This document shows, in pieces, positions 10,451 through 23,500 of a stretch of DNA of 64,000 nucleotides; within the stretch, counting starts at the first letter, position 1, and each line of letters opens with the position of its first letter. Source of the stretch: Crotalaria pallida (Eukaryota > Streptophyta > Magnoliopsida > Fabales > Fabaceae); assembly GCA_037953625.1 (NCBI GenBank), contig CM075652.1, forward strand, positions 75,731,501 through 75,795,500. The letters are read 5' to 3'. The position numbers and the translations under genes are program-made. Below the pieces are notes generated by a model, which was not told the DNA's origin, did not search any database, and was given only the letters and a program-made list of their open reading frames with translations.

Positions 10451-12303
10451 TTCCCAGACTAAAACAAAAGGAGCCCAGCTCTGCCCAAATCACCTCTCTT
10501 TCTCATACTCAACATCACTTTCCCAACTCTGGCTCGTGCTCAACGTTATCATAAATTTATCCCCCATCCTCAATTCTTTCTCTTTTCCATTACATACTTT
10601 ATTTATAATCATTATTTCTTTCTCATTATGTCTTTACTTCACACTCTTATTTATTTCGCTTCTATTTTCAGGACGTAACAGACGCCTATCAGCATATTAC
10701 TCATATTCGTTAACAACAACAAATAGCATAAGGCATAATTAAATAAATATATAAAAGCATGCTATCATTCACACAAACATCACACAACAATGTGGTCTTC
10801 GTCACCTTCGTATAAGTGGCCACACAATCAAACAATTGCCACTTATACTACTGACTCTAACCACTTAGTTCCGATCTTTGAGATGATACGAAACGTCCTA
10901 ATATATCACCTAACTACCACGGTGTCTTAGGAAAGCTACTCTCTCACCTGAGGTCCAGCAGTCGGATGTGCACAGTCTTTCTTTGAGCTTGGTCGCTGCC
11001 ACTGCCTTAATCTCTCGTCTGTAACATTCCTCGGTTTAATTAAAACTCGTTTTCTCAAAATCACTCAAACTTTTCTTAACTCTTAAATACTTTAAAACCA
11101 TTTTAAAAACATCATTTAAAACATTTTAAATTGATTGGTTAGGTTGCTGGTCCGTCTGGGACAGCACCTCAACTGCATTTGAAAACACCGAAAATTCACC
11201 GGTTTTTAATCCGGGTTTTGCTAAAATCCATTACTTTATAAAAGCCAAATCTTGAGTCTTATAACTCAATCTTAGAAATCAGGAAGGCAATTTTAAATAC
11301 ACTTGGATAGCAAGGAAAAACGTTTTATAAAAACCAATTTAGTAAAATCCGAAAATATTGTAAAACACTTTATTTCAAGTTAATTCTTTAAAAACTCAAG
11401 TTCTTATTAGAAAACAGGTCACAAGCACAATCTCACAAACTTAAATAACTTAAATCAAATCAAATGCACAGCTAAGCATACATACGGTCACAACACATTT
11501 TAATCACATAACAAATTCAAAACAATTTACTTAAGCATTCTTTAACACATGAACCGAATACATGCACACCCACATAATCATTCAAGTACCAGAATTCTTT
11601 CTTAAACCTAATTAACTTAACTTTATCCCACAAAACATATGCATGATTCCTAGGTTGCTTTATGGAAAAGAATTCTAACCTAATTAACATGTATAAACCG
11701 AAACCATACACACATCAAAGCAAGATTCATGCAATCATCAAACACACACAAAATCATGCAATTATTCTATTCTTCTTCCTAATAAAATCGTGAGCTTCAA
11801 TTTAGAGGACAATCAATCTTTCATTTAGTTTTCATAAGTCAAATCAAGTAAGATCATACAAGGACATATAGCATAGATCAAATTCTTACAAAATGAAAGC
11901 ATAAGTCTTGAATTTAAACATGACCGAATGTATCATGTAACACCCCGATCTGGCCACTTGAAACCATAATCTTATTTGCTAAAAATTAGGGCCATTTTTT
12001 TTAAAAACATAGTTGTGTTGCATGTTTAAGAGAACCGGTATAGTTTAAAACTCTTTCATTAAAAGTGGAGTTCTCATACGCCATGCCCAAACTTCAAGTT
12101 CCAAACCGAAGTGTCACGTGACACCACAATTTGCAACTTGAGTCTTCACAACTCAATTGTCATTGTTTTGTAAAATCAGAGTTAGTGATGCTCAAGGTTT
12201 CATTCATTAGTTTGGAGTTACATCAGGATACGCAATGGTTTAGTGGTAACAAATACAAGAAATATATACTACGGGACAAGAGAGGAAAACAACCATTACT
12301 CTC

Positions 12304-12729
12304 CTAAGCTGATGATGAAGAGTCAGCCGGTGGTGCCTCACTGGGATCGACGTCGATCACCTCCGCGTCTGGAAATTCCTCATCAGGGTCCTCCTTGGGA
12401 TCTTCCTCGGGTTCGCTTTCTTCCATGGCCTCGAACGCGTCATCAGACAACTCGTTCATGGCTTCATCCAGTTCCTCTAATTCCTCTGCCTCAGGGTCGA
12501 TACGTGCTGGCAAAGGCATCGGATACCCACCATGGTAATCCGCCGGTCCACCAACTTGTAGATCCGAGAGTACAAAACGACACCTACGAGAATCGGGTGC
12601 AGTCCCTCTAAGGGTATGGTCGGGGTCAAAGATGCGAACTTCTGATGCTCCACGCCATTCCCATCCACGGCGATTCACTTCCCATCGACCTTCGTCACGG
12701 ATCTCAAAGGTGAACTTAACGGGGTCCAT
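12304..12729 (-). CDS. 141-aa acidic protein encoded in D LTR (copy 1)
   Basis: ATG-initiated ORF in the sense direction of D, 370-790 bases from the LTR 3' end. Residues 1-60 are Trp/Arg-rich (R15-W16, G22-W23-E-W25, D35-P36, H38); residues 78-141 are strongly acidic (Glu/Asp/Ser), ending in SSSSA. No signal peptide or membrane segment is visible. Support for coding: a homologous open frame sits at the same place in the diverged LTR of C (10 of 21 identical over residues 22-42). The two D copies differ by four bases, three of them changing residues, as expected for neutral drift after insertion. Function is unknown. It is not gag, protease, integrase or RT. Confidence 0.5.
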   Translation of the reverse strand: MDPVKFTFEIRDEGRWEVNRRGWEWRGASEVRIFDPDHTLRGTAPDSRRCRFVLSDLQVGGPADYHGGYPMPLPARIDPEAEELEELDEAMNELSDDAFEAMEESEPEEDPKEDPDEEFPDAEVIDVDPSEAPPADSSSSA

Positions 12730-13158
12730 AAGCTATGGGTTGACAACATAGGGATAGGTACATAGTCATAGAAGAATTTGAGAGAGTAAGCATTCCCAGA
12801 CATGTGATGCCAACAGTTGTGGAATTACAGTAGATAGAATATTAAGCATAAGCGAAAAACATGTAAGAAAACAACGTATAAAACAAACATGCACACTTAG
12901 ACAATTACTTGCTCATTCCGACCACAATTCATAAGTCACTTCCGCTGCGCACTCTGATTTCACTTCCATATAAGTTCCTCATCTCATCCAGTCTTTCACT
13001 CAAGGTTTATGATTGTATTATGATTGTCACTCATCCTCTTCTTATTTAAGTTTTATGAATTCTAAACCATTAATGATGCGAGGGGTTTAAAAGCATCATT
13101 AAGGAAAACGTTCTCAAGTTAGCACACTCGTCTACATCTCCTCGGTACACCAGCCAAC

Positions 13159-13564
13159 CTAGTCGGAAGCAAACAGGAGTACAGGACCTTTACCACGCGG
13201 GCATGACAGCTGTCCAAACAAATGGCTCCAAGCCAGGAGGTCTCAGCCTCAAATACATGTGATATCACAATCAAACACACATTGCCCCGTTCCAGTCCCT
13301 CTCACTGTTCTAGATTTGTATCAAGGGGGCGACAGTACTGGTTCTAGTTTGCAAAGCAGGGCGTGCCATGGCATTGGACCCAGTCCCCACCACGTTAGTG
13401 CGCCACTTGTGGAGTTGTCCCGCCTAGAACAGTATTCTAGACTTCTTGACGTATCACCGTCATTGTCCTCCCCTTCTACAATCTCCACCTGAGTACCCGC
13501 AGATACCCATAGTATCTTCCTCTCCACTACTTCGAAACAACACTCATATCTCACCGAGTTAATC
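13159..13564 (-). other. Conserved structured block in D LTR (copy 1)
   Basis: Same block as in C and B. Here the stem pairs 13334-13347 (AGTACTGGTTCTAG) with 13424-13436 (CTAGAACAGTATT) with a one-base bulge. The second copy is at 20126-20531, where the arms are 20301-20314 and 20391-20403. Confidence 0.75.
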
Positions 13565-14171
13565 AATATCTTTTAAAAGCCTTTTAGTTAAAGCTTAACC
13601 TATTGGTCGGCTCATCCTTAGTACAACCCTTCAACGAGTCCCGACCTCTATCAATTCGTATCTCAACAGAGCACAGAGCTGGCCTTTCCATGACACATCA
13701 ACTCCCTTAACTCATCATCCGTCACAACACATCTTTTCAAAAACATTTTCCACAAACATTTCACCACTCCTTTCCAACATTACAGTTTCACAAACTCATT
13801 TTCAAAAACACTTTAACAAATCTTTCTTTGTCAGTACTATCACAAAACCCTTTTCAAAATGGTGTCTCCACAAATTTCTTTCCAAAAATCCTTTCGAATA
13901 CTTTTCCACCAAGATCTTCTTAAATAATCTTTCACAAAATCTTTTCAATAATTTTTGCACATGATGTCATAAAAATCTTTTCCTCACAACAACATTTTCG
14001 AAAGGATAAATATACTTTCAAGATAAAGTTCTAAAAAGTCTCTTCAAGAATCATGTCTCACAACCTTGTTTCAAAAATTTGTTTTCAAAAATCTTTTCGA
14101 AAATCCCTTTTTCAAAAATTTCTTTTCACAATCTTTTCACGAATCATTTTCAAAAATCATATTTTTGGGTG

Positions 14172-14205
14172 AGTGTTAATGGAGGAGCAAGCTCAACTCA
14201 ACACT
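14172..14205 (-). other. Conserved GAGCAAGCTC hairpin in D LTR (copy 1)
   Basis: Outer arms AGTGTT (14172-14177) and AACACT (14200-14205) around GAGCAAGCTC. A diverged second copy follows at about 14233-14279, in D only. The 5' LTR copy is at 21139-21172. Confidence 0.6.
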
Positions 14206-17200
14206 AAGCTTCTTTCCAAAAATAAAAACTTGCTGGGTGCTAATGGAGGAGCAAGCCCAGCTCAACACTAGCTCCCAGACTAAAACCAAAACAATGGAAC
14301 TCAATTCCACAACTCCACCCTTATGTCCCCTCGTAGCTAGACCTCAGAAAGCAATCGTTCCACATTGACACCCAAGCTCTGGCTCCACATTAGCTCTCAT
14401 CACATAGTCTCATTCTCATACATGGTTTACACTTTTCTTTGTTTAATTCTCATCTCTTACTTTTCATTTCTATTTGTTACCTTTCACAAGGTTGTCCTCA
14501 ATACTTAACCACAGCGTATTAATATCAGGTTTATTTAACCAACGAATAAATCATTACCGAATAGACAAATATAACAATTCAAGTAAATCAACCAATAACA
14601 ACGCAATCAACAAACCAATCTCAGCCGTTCGGGTGGATAGCTAGACCAATCAAACAAGTGCTATCACATACACCACTACGCTAAATGAGATTGGAGTCCA
14701 ACCTTTGAAATGATTGGACCTCTTAATATTTACCTACATACCACGGTTGTTTAGGGGAAACTTCTCTCTCACCTCGATTGACGACTACACTCTGGATACG
14801 TCCCTTGCTTTTCCCACGACGTCGCTCGTAACCGCTCCCGATTTATGACTGGAACTCAAATAGTTTACTTATTAAAAATCGTTCTTATGAAATCATTTCA
14901 AACTAAAGTATTACTCCCAAATTTCTTTATTGAAAGACGTTTATTTGAAAATATCTCTAAGTCCTTGGTTAATTAAAAGACCACATTTATCTTAAGGTCT
15001 CTCTTAAATAATCATTATTATAAAAACTTTTTCTTTGGAAATTAATTCGGTTTTATACAAGTAAAACGTTTGTTAAATTAAAATCATGAAAACGAAATCA
15101 ATTCATTTTATTCCCTTACTTTTCTTAAAACCGAATCAAATGAAAAGAAAATATTGCAAAGATTAAATGAAAACCTTTTCAAAAACATTGAGTACTCAAA
15201 TTATTCTCAAACACACATATTAAACACTCAAGGCATTCAAGCACACATACAATTATAGTACTATCCAAAGCTCATGCACATGGGACAAAATAGAACACAT
15301 GCACCAAATTCCTATACATGGCCGAATCTTACTAGAATGAGACATGGTTCAACTTCAAAGACTAATGATTACTAACACATACACACATGATCATGCATTA
15401 GTCCTATTTTAATCATCACATAATAACAAAAGAAAGGAACACATTTACTTACAATGAGGCTAGCATCATGTAAATAAACATACAATTGGGAAATCAATTC
15501 ATTTTCTTTACATCCACACCAAGACCGAATAGAATACAAAGAAATCATACACATACACGCACAAATTTATTCAAAGATTAACTCAAATCATGCATCATAA
15601 GAAATACAAATACTTTGAGAGAAATTAGTGCAAGGACCAAATAGATCACAAAAGGGAAAATCATTTCATGCAAACATATTTCAATTTAATTTATTCAAAC
15701 CATGATACAAAAGAAATAAAGATAGCTTAAAAGAAGTTTGTGCCAAAACCGAATGGCTACATGAGAATTATTTTAACATTTATCAATGCAACTTCATTCA
15801 TATAGAATTAATTCAAACAACAACACATAAGAAAATGAGTTTGCTTAATTAGGATTTATTCCTAAACCGAATGGGTCACAAAATTACTTTTAAGTTTTTA
15901 TTAAAAATTTAAGCCCCATAGGTTTAGAAATCCTTAATCCTAATTATAGAACACACATGCAAAATTAGAATGGACTAACTTAGGTATTTTCAAGCTCAAA
16001 CCGTGAGCTCTACATGGAAATTTTATGAATGAAACTTTAATTTCATAACACATCAAAATCGTGTCAAAACATCTAAGAAAGTTTATGCATGTACTTATAA
16101 CCTCTAGATGAGACAAATTTCAGCATGCATGTAAGGAAAAATAATGATCTAGCATTGTTCCCTAGTCTTGACCGAATGACTACACACATAGGCAAGATCT
16201 CACGAATTATTTTTACATGCCTAAATCAAATCAAGATCAACTCATGTAACAATTTTAGAACAACATTTTTATTTTTATTAAAGCATTGACCGAATCATCA
16301 CCACACAAAAATTCTTTTATATAAAATTATTTGTTGAATTTATTTTCTTTTGAGAAACCGTGACATGCACACAAAGAAAAGATCAAGACTTTGTGCCAAA
16401 ACATCATACAAAATTCTATGGTTCACAATTCATCAAGGATCATGCATAGATTAGAGCATGCAAAGCAAGATCAATACAAAAACACAAGCTTAAACACAAA
16501 ACTTAGGCAAAACCGTGAAGGTCATGTAAGGAATTAAAACATCTAAATACAATTATTTAAGATCAAATCACAAAAACAATCATGCAAGGCAAGATTAAGA
16601 CAAAAACATGAACTTAAATACAAAACCGTGAAGATCAAGATGAAAATCAAAACATCCAAACACAAATATTCAAGATCAACTAAAAAAGATCACATGCAAG
16701 GCACTCAAGCTTCAAGATCATGGAGGATTAAACACATGCATCACAAAATCAACACAAAACCTAACTTAAACACAAAATCTACTTAAAACCGTGAAGAACT
16801 CAATTGAAAATGAAAACATCTAAACATGCTTATTCATGATGAAATCAAACAAATAACATGCAAAATATCAAAACTTTAAGATCAAAAGAAAATAAAGGCA
16901 TGCATCACAAATATTACACTCAAAGAATGTCCACAATAATGTCCTTTTACAACCCAAAATCACTAAACTAAACTTCTCTTAGAAGACTACCTTAGATCAA
17001 GACTCTAACTAAACTTCAAGCTTCAAATCTTCTTCTCCTCCTAGGGTTGTGCTTCGGCCTCCTTTCTTCTAAGGGCGAGGGTGGATTTTCTTGGTTGATC
17101 CCCAAAGAAGAGGGTGATGGTGAAAGGAATTGGGAGTGTTTGGGTAAGGAACCTTAAGTTTGCACTTCTTGTTTCCTCTTCTTCCCTTACGGTTTCTTTT

Positions 17201-18220
17201 TCTTTTCTCTCTAAAGTCACAAGAGTTGGATGTACTCTTGGACAAAGTGTGTAAGTTTGGTGGAGGAGATGGAAATGAAAGTGCCAATACTCACTCACTC
17301 CTACGGCTTAAGGGCAACACAAAGGGGGTAGAAATTTCCCCATCTAGCCTCGGTCTAAAGGCTTGGTTCAAGGGTAGATTGGTCAATCCTAATTGTTGCA
17401 TGGAAATGGTCATGTCAAGGTGAGGCAAGGGTGGCAGAAAGTCTTCCATAGGCATAGTGAGTCACACTACCTAGCCCTTCCTCTTTCCTCCTTCTCTCGC
17501 CACACTCCTCCCCTAATTCTTATTTTCTTTTCTAATTTCTTAATGGGTAAGGGAATGAGCTTCTACTTAGTTCCCCTTCTACTTCCATTCGACCGAACAT
17601 GCACCCACACACATGCACATTAAAATTTTCACTTACTTCCATCATGAACACATAGCATAGGACCATGAGATAATGCATACTCTTAGTCATTCATGAAATC
17701 ATGCATATCAAATTTCATGCCCAAGCATACGGCCCACACATATACACCTATATACATCATGCATGCATTTACACTTAAACAATTCATACATTCATTATTT
17801 CAATTTGCTAGTAAAATCCGACACATACATATATTTATATACCATGCATTCATTTTCCTAGTCACTTAAATTTTTATATAATTCATCACACACAAACCCA
17901 CTCAATTAAAAACATAGTTTTTTTAAGAAAAGTCTTAATCCGAACCAATTAGAAAAATTATAAATTCATATAATTCAAGGAAATTATTGTTTATCCTTTA
18001 TAAAAAATCAAATCTCAAAAATAAAGAAATCATTTATAAAATAGTTTGACCAAAAATCCAGAAAAATCATTTTGAGGAAATTCACTTGTTAACCAACAAA
18101 ATCATGGTTTTCACTAAATCAATTTCAAATAAAAATCACTTTCCAAAACACTTAACTAAAAACCTTTCTTAAATAAAACTTTATTGAATTATTTGAGTCC
18201 AGAAAATACGGGATGTTACA

Positions 18221-18237
18221 TTCTCCCCAACTTGGAG
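18221..18237 (-). other. D polypurine tract
   Basis: Reads CTCCAAGTTGGGGAGAA on the - strand directly before the 3' LTR. Confidence 0.8.
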
Positions 18238-18887
18238 ATTTCTCGTCCTCGAGAAATGATGTACGAATCTGTCTCGTTCAAGCGTGCGTAGCTCCGTACC
18301 GCCTACTCTTCATAAAAGTCCTAGTCTATTGGGGTTACTTTAAGATCTTGGATCCCTATTCGCTCCCCAACTTCGATGACCCTTACTACATAATGCTTTG
18401 ACCACGAATACGGCTCAACTTCATTACTCCTTAACCCTTGGCTCAGCTCGGAGTTTCACTGGACACTCGCTTCACACTACATTCCTAATTCAGGGATAAC
18501 TATCTGACAGGCACAAGTCACCGCCAATGGTTTTGGAGAATCAAATAGTCGGGTGACAGAGAGGGTTTGCAAATAGGATATCACCAACTGAGTTCATCGA
18601 ATCAAGAGAGCACAAGGTTAATTTGGAAACGGGTTAAACAATCATGATGTAGATCCAAAGTTCAAATAAAGGTTCAAGGGTTGTTTAGAGCAAAAGGCTC
18701 TCAACAAGAAGGATAGGTTCGAAGAGAAATGAGCTATGGTTCTGGGTTGCTGGCAAAGCTTGGCGCTTCTAGACAATCATTCGCATACGCTTGACACTTC
18801 GATTTCTAATCGCTCTAAACTAACGCACGATAGACACACTATGAAGTATATACATTCCATGTATTTGCTACTCAAAACTAAACCATA

Positions 18888-18899
18888 GCTCTGATACCA
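18888..18899 (-). other. D primer binding site (tRNA-iMet)
   Basis: Minus strand reads TGGTATCAGAGC, four bases from the 5' LTR boundary at 18904. This sets the orientation of D. Confidence 0.9.
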
Positions 18900-19270
18900 C
18901 TTCTGTAACACCCCGATCTGGCCACTTGAAACCATAATCTTATTTGCTAAAAATTAGGGCCATTTTTTTTAAAACATAGTTGTGTTGCATGTTTAAGAGA
19001 ACCGGTATAGTTTAAAACTCTTTCATTAAAATTGGAGTTCTCATACGCCATGCCCAAACTTCAAGTTCCAAACCGAAGTGTCACGTGACACCACACTTTG
19101 CAACTTGAGTCTTCACAACTCAATTGTCATTGTTTTGTAAAATCAGAGTTAGTGATGCTCAAGGTTTCATTCACTAGTTCGGAGTTACATCAGGATACGC
19201 AATGGTTTAGTGGTAACAAATACAAGAAATATATACTACGGGACAAGAGAGGAAAACTACCATTACTCTC

Positions 19271-19696
19271 CTAAGCTGATGATGAAGAGTCAGCCGATGG
19301 TGCCTCACTGGGATCGACGTCGATCACCTCCGCGTCTGGAAATTCCTCATCAGGGTCCTCCTCGGGATCTTCCTCGGGTTCGCTTTCTTCCATGGCCTCG
19401 AACGCGTCATCAGACAACTCGTTCATGGCTTCATCCAGTTCCTCTAATTCCTCTGCCTCAGGGTCGATACGTGCTGGCAAAGGCATTGGATACCCACCAT
19501 GGTAATCCGCCGGTCCACCAACTTGTAGATCCGAGAGTACAAAACGACACCTACGAGAATCGGGTGCAGTCCCTCTAAGGGTATGGTTGGGGTCAAAGAT
19601 GCGAACTTCTGATGCTCCACGCCATTCCCATCCACGGCGATTCACTTCCCATCGACCTTCGTCACGGATCTCAAAGGTGAACTTAACGGGGTCCAT
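19271..19696 (-). CDS. 141-aa acidic protein encoded in D LTR (copy 2)
   Basis: Second copy of the ORF at 12304-12729, open over its full length. It differs at D37 (Asn here), one Lys in the acidic tail (Glu here) and one Pro near the end (Ser here). It lies in the 5' LTR, so a transcript started by the LTR promoter would carry it far downstream in the leader. Translation would need splicing, reinitiation or a nearer promoter. No known family is recognised. Confidence 0.5.
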   Translation of the reverse strand: MDPVKFTFEIRDEGRWEVNRRGWEWRGASEVRIFDPNHTLRGTAPDSRRCRFVLSDLQVGGPADYHGGYPMPLPARIDPEAEELEELDEAMNELSDDAFEAMEESEPEEDPEEDPDEEFPDAEVIDVDPSEAPSADSSSSA

Positions 19697-20125
19697 AAGC
19701 TATGGGTTGACAACATAGAGATAGGTACATAGTCATAGAAGAATTTGAGAGAGTAAGCATTCCCAGACATGTGATGCCAACAGTTGTGGAATTACAATAG
19801 ATAGAATATTAAGCATAAGCGGAAAACATGTAATAAAACAACGTATAAAACAAACATGCACACTTAGACAATTACTTGCTCATTCCGACCACAATTCATA
19901 AGTCACTTCCGCTGCGCACTCTGATTTCACTTCCATATAAGTTCCTCATCTCATCCAGTCTTTCACTCAAGGTTTATGATTGTATTATGATTGTCACTCA
20001 TCCTCTTCTTATTTAAGTTTTATGAATTCTAAACCATTAATGATGCGAGGGGTTTAAAAGCATCATTAAGGAAAACGTTCTCAAGTTAGCACACTCGTCT
20101 ACATCTTCTCGGTACACCAGCCAAC

Positions 20126-20531
20126 CTAGTCGGAAGCAAACAGGAGTACAGGACCTTTACCACGCGGGCATGACAGCTGTCCAAACAAATGGCTCCAAGC
20201 CAGGAGGTCTCAGCCTCAAATACATGTGATATCACAATCAAACACACATTGCCCCGTTCCAGTCCCTCTCACTGTTCTAGATTTGTATCAAGGGGGCGAC
20301 AGTACTGGTTCTAGTTTGCAAAGCAGGACGTGCCACGGCATTGGACCCAGTCCCCACCACGTTAGTGCGCCACTTGTGGAGTTGTCCCGCCTAGAACAGT
20401 ACTCTAGACTTCTTGACGTATCACCGTCATTGTCCTCCCCTTCTACAATCTCCACCTGAGTACCCGCAGATACCCATAGTATCTTCCTCTCCACTACTTC
20501 GAAACGACACTCATATCTCACCGAGTTAATC
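20126..20531 (-). other. Conserved structured block in D LTR (copy 2)
   Basis: Stem arms 20301-20314 and 20391-20403 (CTAGAACAGTACT). Relative to copy 1 a G-U pair is replaced by a standard pair. Confidence 0.75.
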
Positions 20532-23500
20532 AATATCTTTTAAAAGCCTTTTAGTTAAAGCTTAACCTATTGGTCGGCTCATCCTTAGTACAACCCTTCA
20601 ACGAGTCCCGACCTCTATCAATTCGTATCTCAACAGAGCACAGAGCTGGCCTTTCCATGACACATCAACTCCCTTAACTCATCATCCGTCACAACACATC
20701 TTTTCAAAAACATTTTCCACAAACATTTCACCACTCCTTTCCAACATTACAGTTTCACAAACTCATTTTCAAAAACACTTTAACAAATCTTTCTTTGTCA
20801 GTACTATCACAAAACCCTTTTCAAAATGGTGTCTCCACAAATTTCTTTCCAAAAATCCTTTCGAATACTTTTCCACCAAGATCTTCTTAAATAATCTTTC
20901 ACAAAATCTTTTCAATAATTTTTGCACATGATGTCATAAAAATCTTTTCCTCACAACAACATTTTCGAAAGGATAAATATACTTTCAAGATAAAGTTCTA
21001 AAAAGTCTCTTCAAGAATCATGTCTCACAACCTTGTTTCAAAAATTTGTTTTCAAAAATCTTTTCGAAAATCCCTTTTTCAAAAATTTCTTTTCACAATC
21101 TTTTCACGAATCATTTTCAAAAATCATATTTTTGGGTGAGTGTTAATGGAGGAGCAAGCTCAACTCAACACTAAGCTTCTTCCCAAAAATAAAAACTTGC
21201 TGGGTGCTAATGGAGGAGCAAGCTCAGCTCAACACTAGCTCCTAGACTAAAACCAAAACAATGGAACTCAATTCCACAACTCCACCCTTATGTCCCCTCG
21301 TAGCTAGACCTCAGAAAGCAATCATTCCACATTGACACCCAAGCTCTGGCTCCACATTAGCTCTCATCACATAGTCTCATTCTCATACATGGTTTACACT
21401 TTTGTTTGTTTAATTCTCATCTCTTACTTTTCATTTCTATTTGTTACCTTTCACAAGGTTGTCCTCAATACTTAACCACAGCGTATTAATATCAGGTTTA
21501 TTTAACCAACGAATAAATCATTACCGAATAGACAAATATAACAATTCAAGTAAATCAACCAATAACAACACAATCAATAAACCAATCTCAGCCGTTCGGG
21601 TGGATAGCTAGACCAATCAAACAAGTGCTATCACATACACCACTACGCTAAATGAGATTGGAGTCCAACCTTTGAGATGATTGGACCTCTTAATATTTAC
21701 CTACATACCACGATTGTTTAGGGGAAACTTCTCTCTCACCTCGATTGACGACTACACTCTGGATACGTCCCTTGCTTTTCCCACGACGTCGCTCGTAACA
21801 GCTCCCGATTTATGACTGGAACTCAAATAGTTTACTTATTAAAAATCGTTCTTATGAAATCATTTCAAACTAAAGTATTACTCCCAAATTTCTTTATTGA
21901 AAGACGTTTATTTGAAAATATCTCTAAGTCCTTGGTTCATTAAAAGACCACATTTATCTTAAGGTCTCTCTTAAATAATCATTATTATAAAAAAATTTTC
22001 TTTGGAAATTAATTCGGTTTTATACAAGTAAAACGTTTGTTGAATTAATATCATGAAAACGAAATCAATTCATTTTATTCCCTTACTTTTCTTAAAACCG
22101 AATCAAATGAAAAGAAAATATTGCAAAGATTAAATCAAAACCTTTTCAAAAACATTGAGTACTCAAATTATTCTCAAACACACATATTAAACACTCAAGG
22201 CATTCAAGCACACATACAATTATAGTACTATCCAAAGCTCATGCACATGGGACAAAATAGAACACATGCACCAAATTCCTATACATGGCCGAATCTTACT
22301 AGAATTAGACATGGTTCAACTTCAAAGACTAATGATTACTAACACATACACACATGATCATGCATTAGTCCTATTTTAATCATCACATAATAACAAAAGA
22401 AAGGAACACATTTACTTACAATGAGGCTAGCATCATGTAAATAAACATACAATTGGGAAATCAATTCATTTTCTTTACATCCACACCAAGACCGAATAGA
22501 ATACAAAGAAATCGTACACATACACACACAAATTTATTCAAAGATTAACTCAAATCATGCATAATAAGAAATACAAATACTTTGAGAGAAATTAGTGCAA
22601 GGACCGAATAGATCACAAAAGGGAAAATCATTTCATGCAAACATATTTCAATTTAATTTATTCAAACCATGATACAAAATAAATAAAGATAGCTTAAAAG
22701 AAGTTTGTGCCAAAACCGAATGGCTACATGAGAATTATTTTAACATTTATCAATGCAACTTCATTCATATAGAATTAATTCAAACAACAACACATAAGAA
22801 AATGAGTTTGCTTAATTAGGATTTATTCCTAAATCGAATGGGTCACAAAATTACTTTTAAGTTTTTATTAAAAATTTAAGCCCCATAGGTTTAGAAATCC
22901 TTAATCCTAATTATAGAACACACATGCAAAATTAGAATGGACTAACTTAGGTATTTTCAAGCTCAAACCGTGAGCTCTACATGGAAATTTTATGAATGAA
23001 ACTTTAATTTCATAACACATCAAAATCGTGTCAAAACATCTAAGAAAGTTTATGCATGTACTTATAACCTCTAGATGAGACAAATTTCAGCATGCATGTA
23101 AGGAAAAATAATGATCTAGCATTGTTCCCTAGTCTTGACCGAATGACTACACACATAGGCAAGATCTCACGAATTATTTTTACATGCCTAAATCAAATCA
23201 AGATCAACTCATGTAACAATTTTAGAACAACATTTTTATTTTTATTAAAGCATTGACCGAATCATCATCACACAAAAATTCTTTTATACAAAATTATTTG
23301 TTGAATTTATTTTCTTTTGAGAAACCGTGACATGCACACAAAGAAAAGATCAAGACTTTGTGCCAAAACATCATACAAAATTCTATGGTTCACAATTCAT
23401 CAAGGGTCATGCATAGATTAGAGCATGCAAAGCAAGATCAATACAAAAACACAAGCTTAAACACAAAACTTAGGCAAAACCGTGAAGGTCATGTAAGGAA

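Larger units (their letters stand above)
8305..11935 (-). repeat. C 3' LTR, left part (R/U5 end)
   Basis: Matches 27987-31623 closely. Contains the open-frame relic (8698-9042), the conserved structured block (9529-9935), a hairpin (10419-10450), TTTTCAAAA-rich DNA (about 10200-10400) and a splice-donor-like site (minus-strand GT at 10946-10947). It ends at TATCA (11931-11935), the left target duplication of D. Confidence 0.92.
11936..18220 (-). repeat. D 3' LTR
   Basis: Begins (+ strand) TGTAACACCCCGATCTGG and ends GGGATGTTACA. Carries the 141-aa ORF, the conserved block (13159-13564), the hairpin (14172-14205) with a second diverged copy at about 14233-14279, TTTTCAAAA-rich DNA (about 13730-14160), a splice-donor-like site (minus-strand GT at 14771-14772) and a 1.5-kb stretch with recurring ACCGAATG/AACCGTGA motifs (about 15320-16800). 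Confidence 0.93.
18221..18903 (-). mobile_element. D internal region, 683 bp, non-coding
   Basis: All that lies between the D LTRs. On the sense strand it starts with the primer site and ends with CGAGAAATCTCCAAGTTGGG and a GGGGAGAA polypurine tract. No ORF of note. The 3' end resembles that of gypsy chromoviruses (GACGAGAAAT before the polypurine tract), and the C interior ends the same way. Confidence 0.9.

Noticed and set aside
12243..12611. 122-codon + strand frame overlapping the D ORF (also 19210-19578)
   Set aside because: Antisense shadow of the 141-aa ORF; the frame conserved with C is the minus-strand one.
18888..18899. tRNA-like matches (TGGTATCAGAGC) at several sites
   Set aside because: Only the 3' terminal 12 bases complementary to tRNA-iMet, next to LTR ends; primer sites, not tRNA genes.
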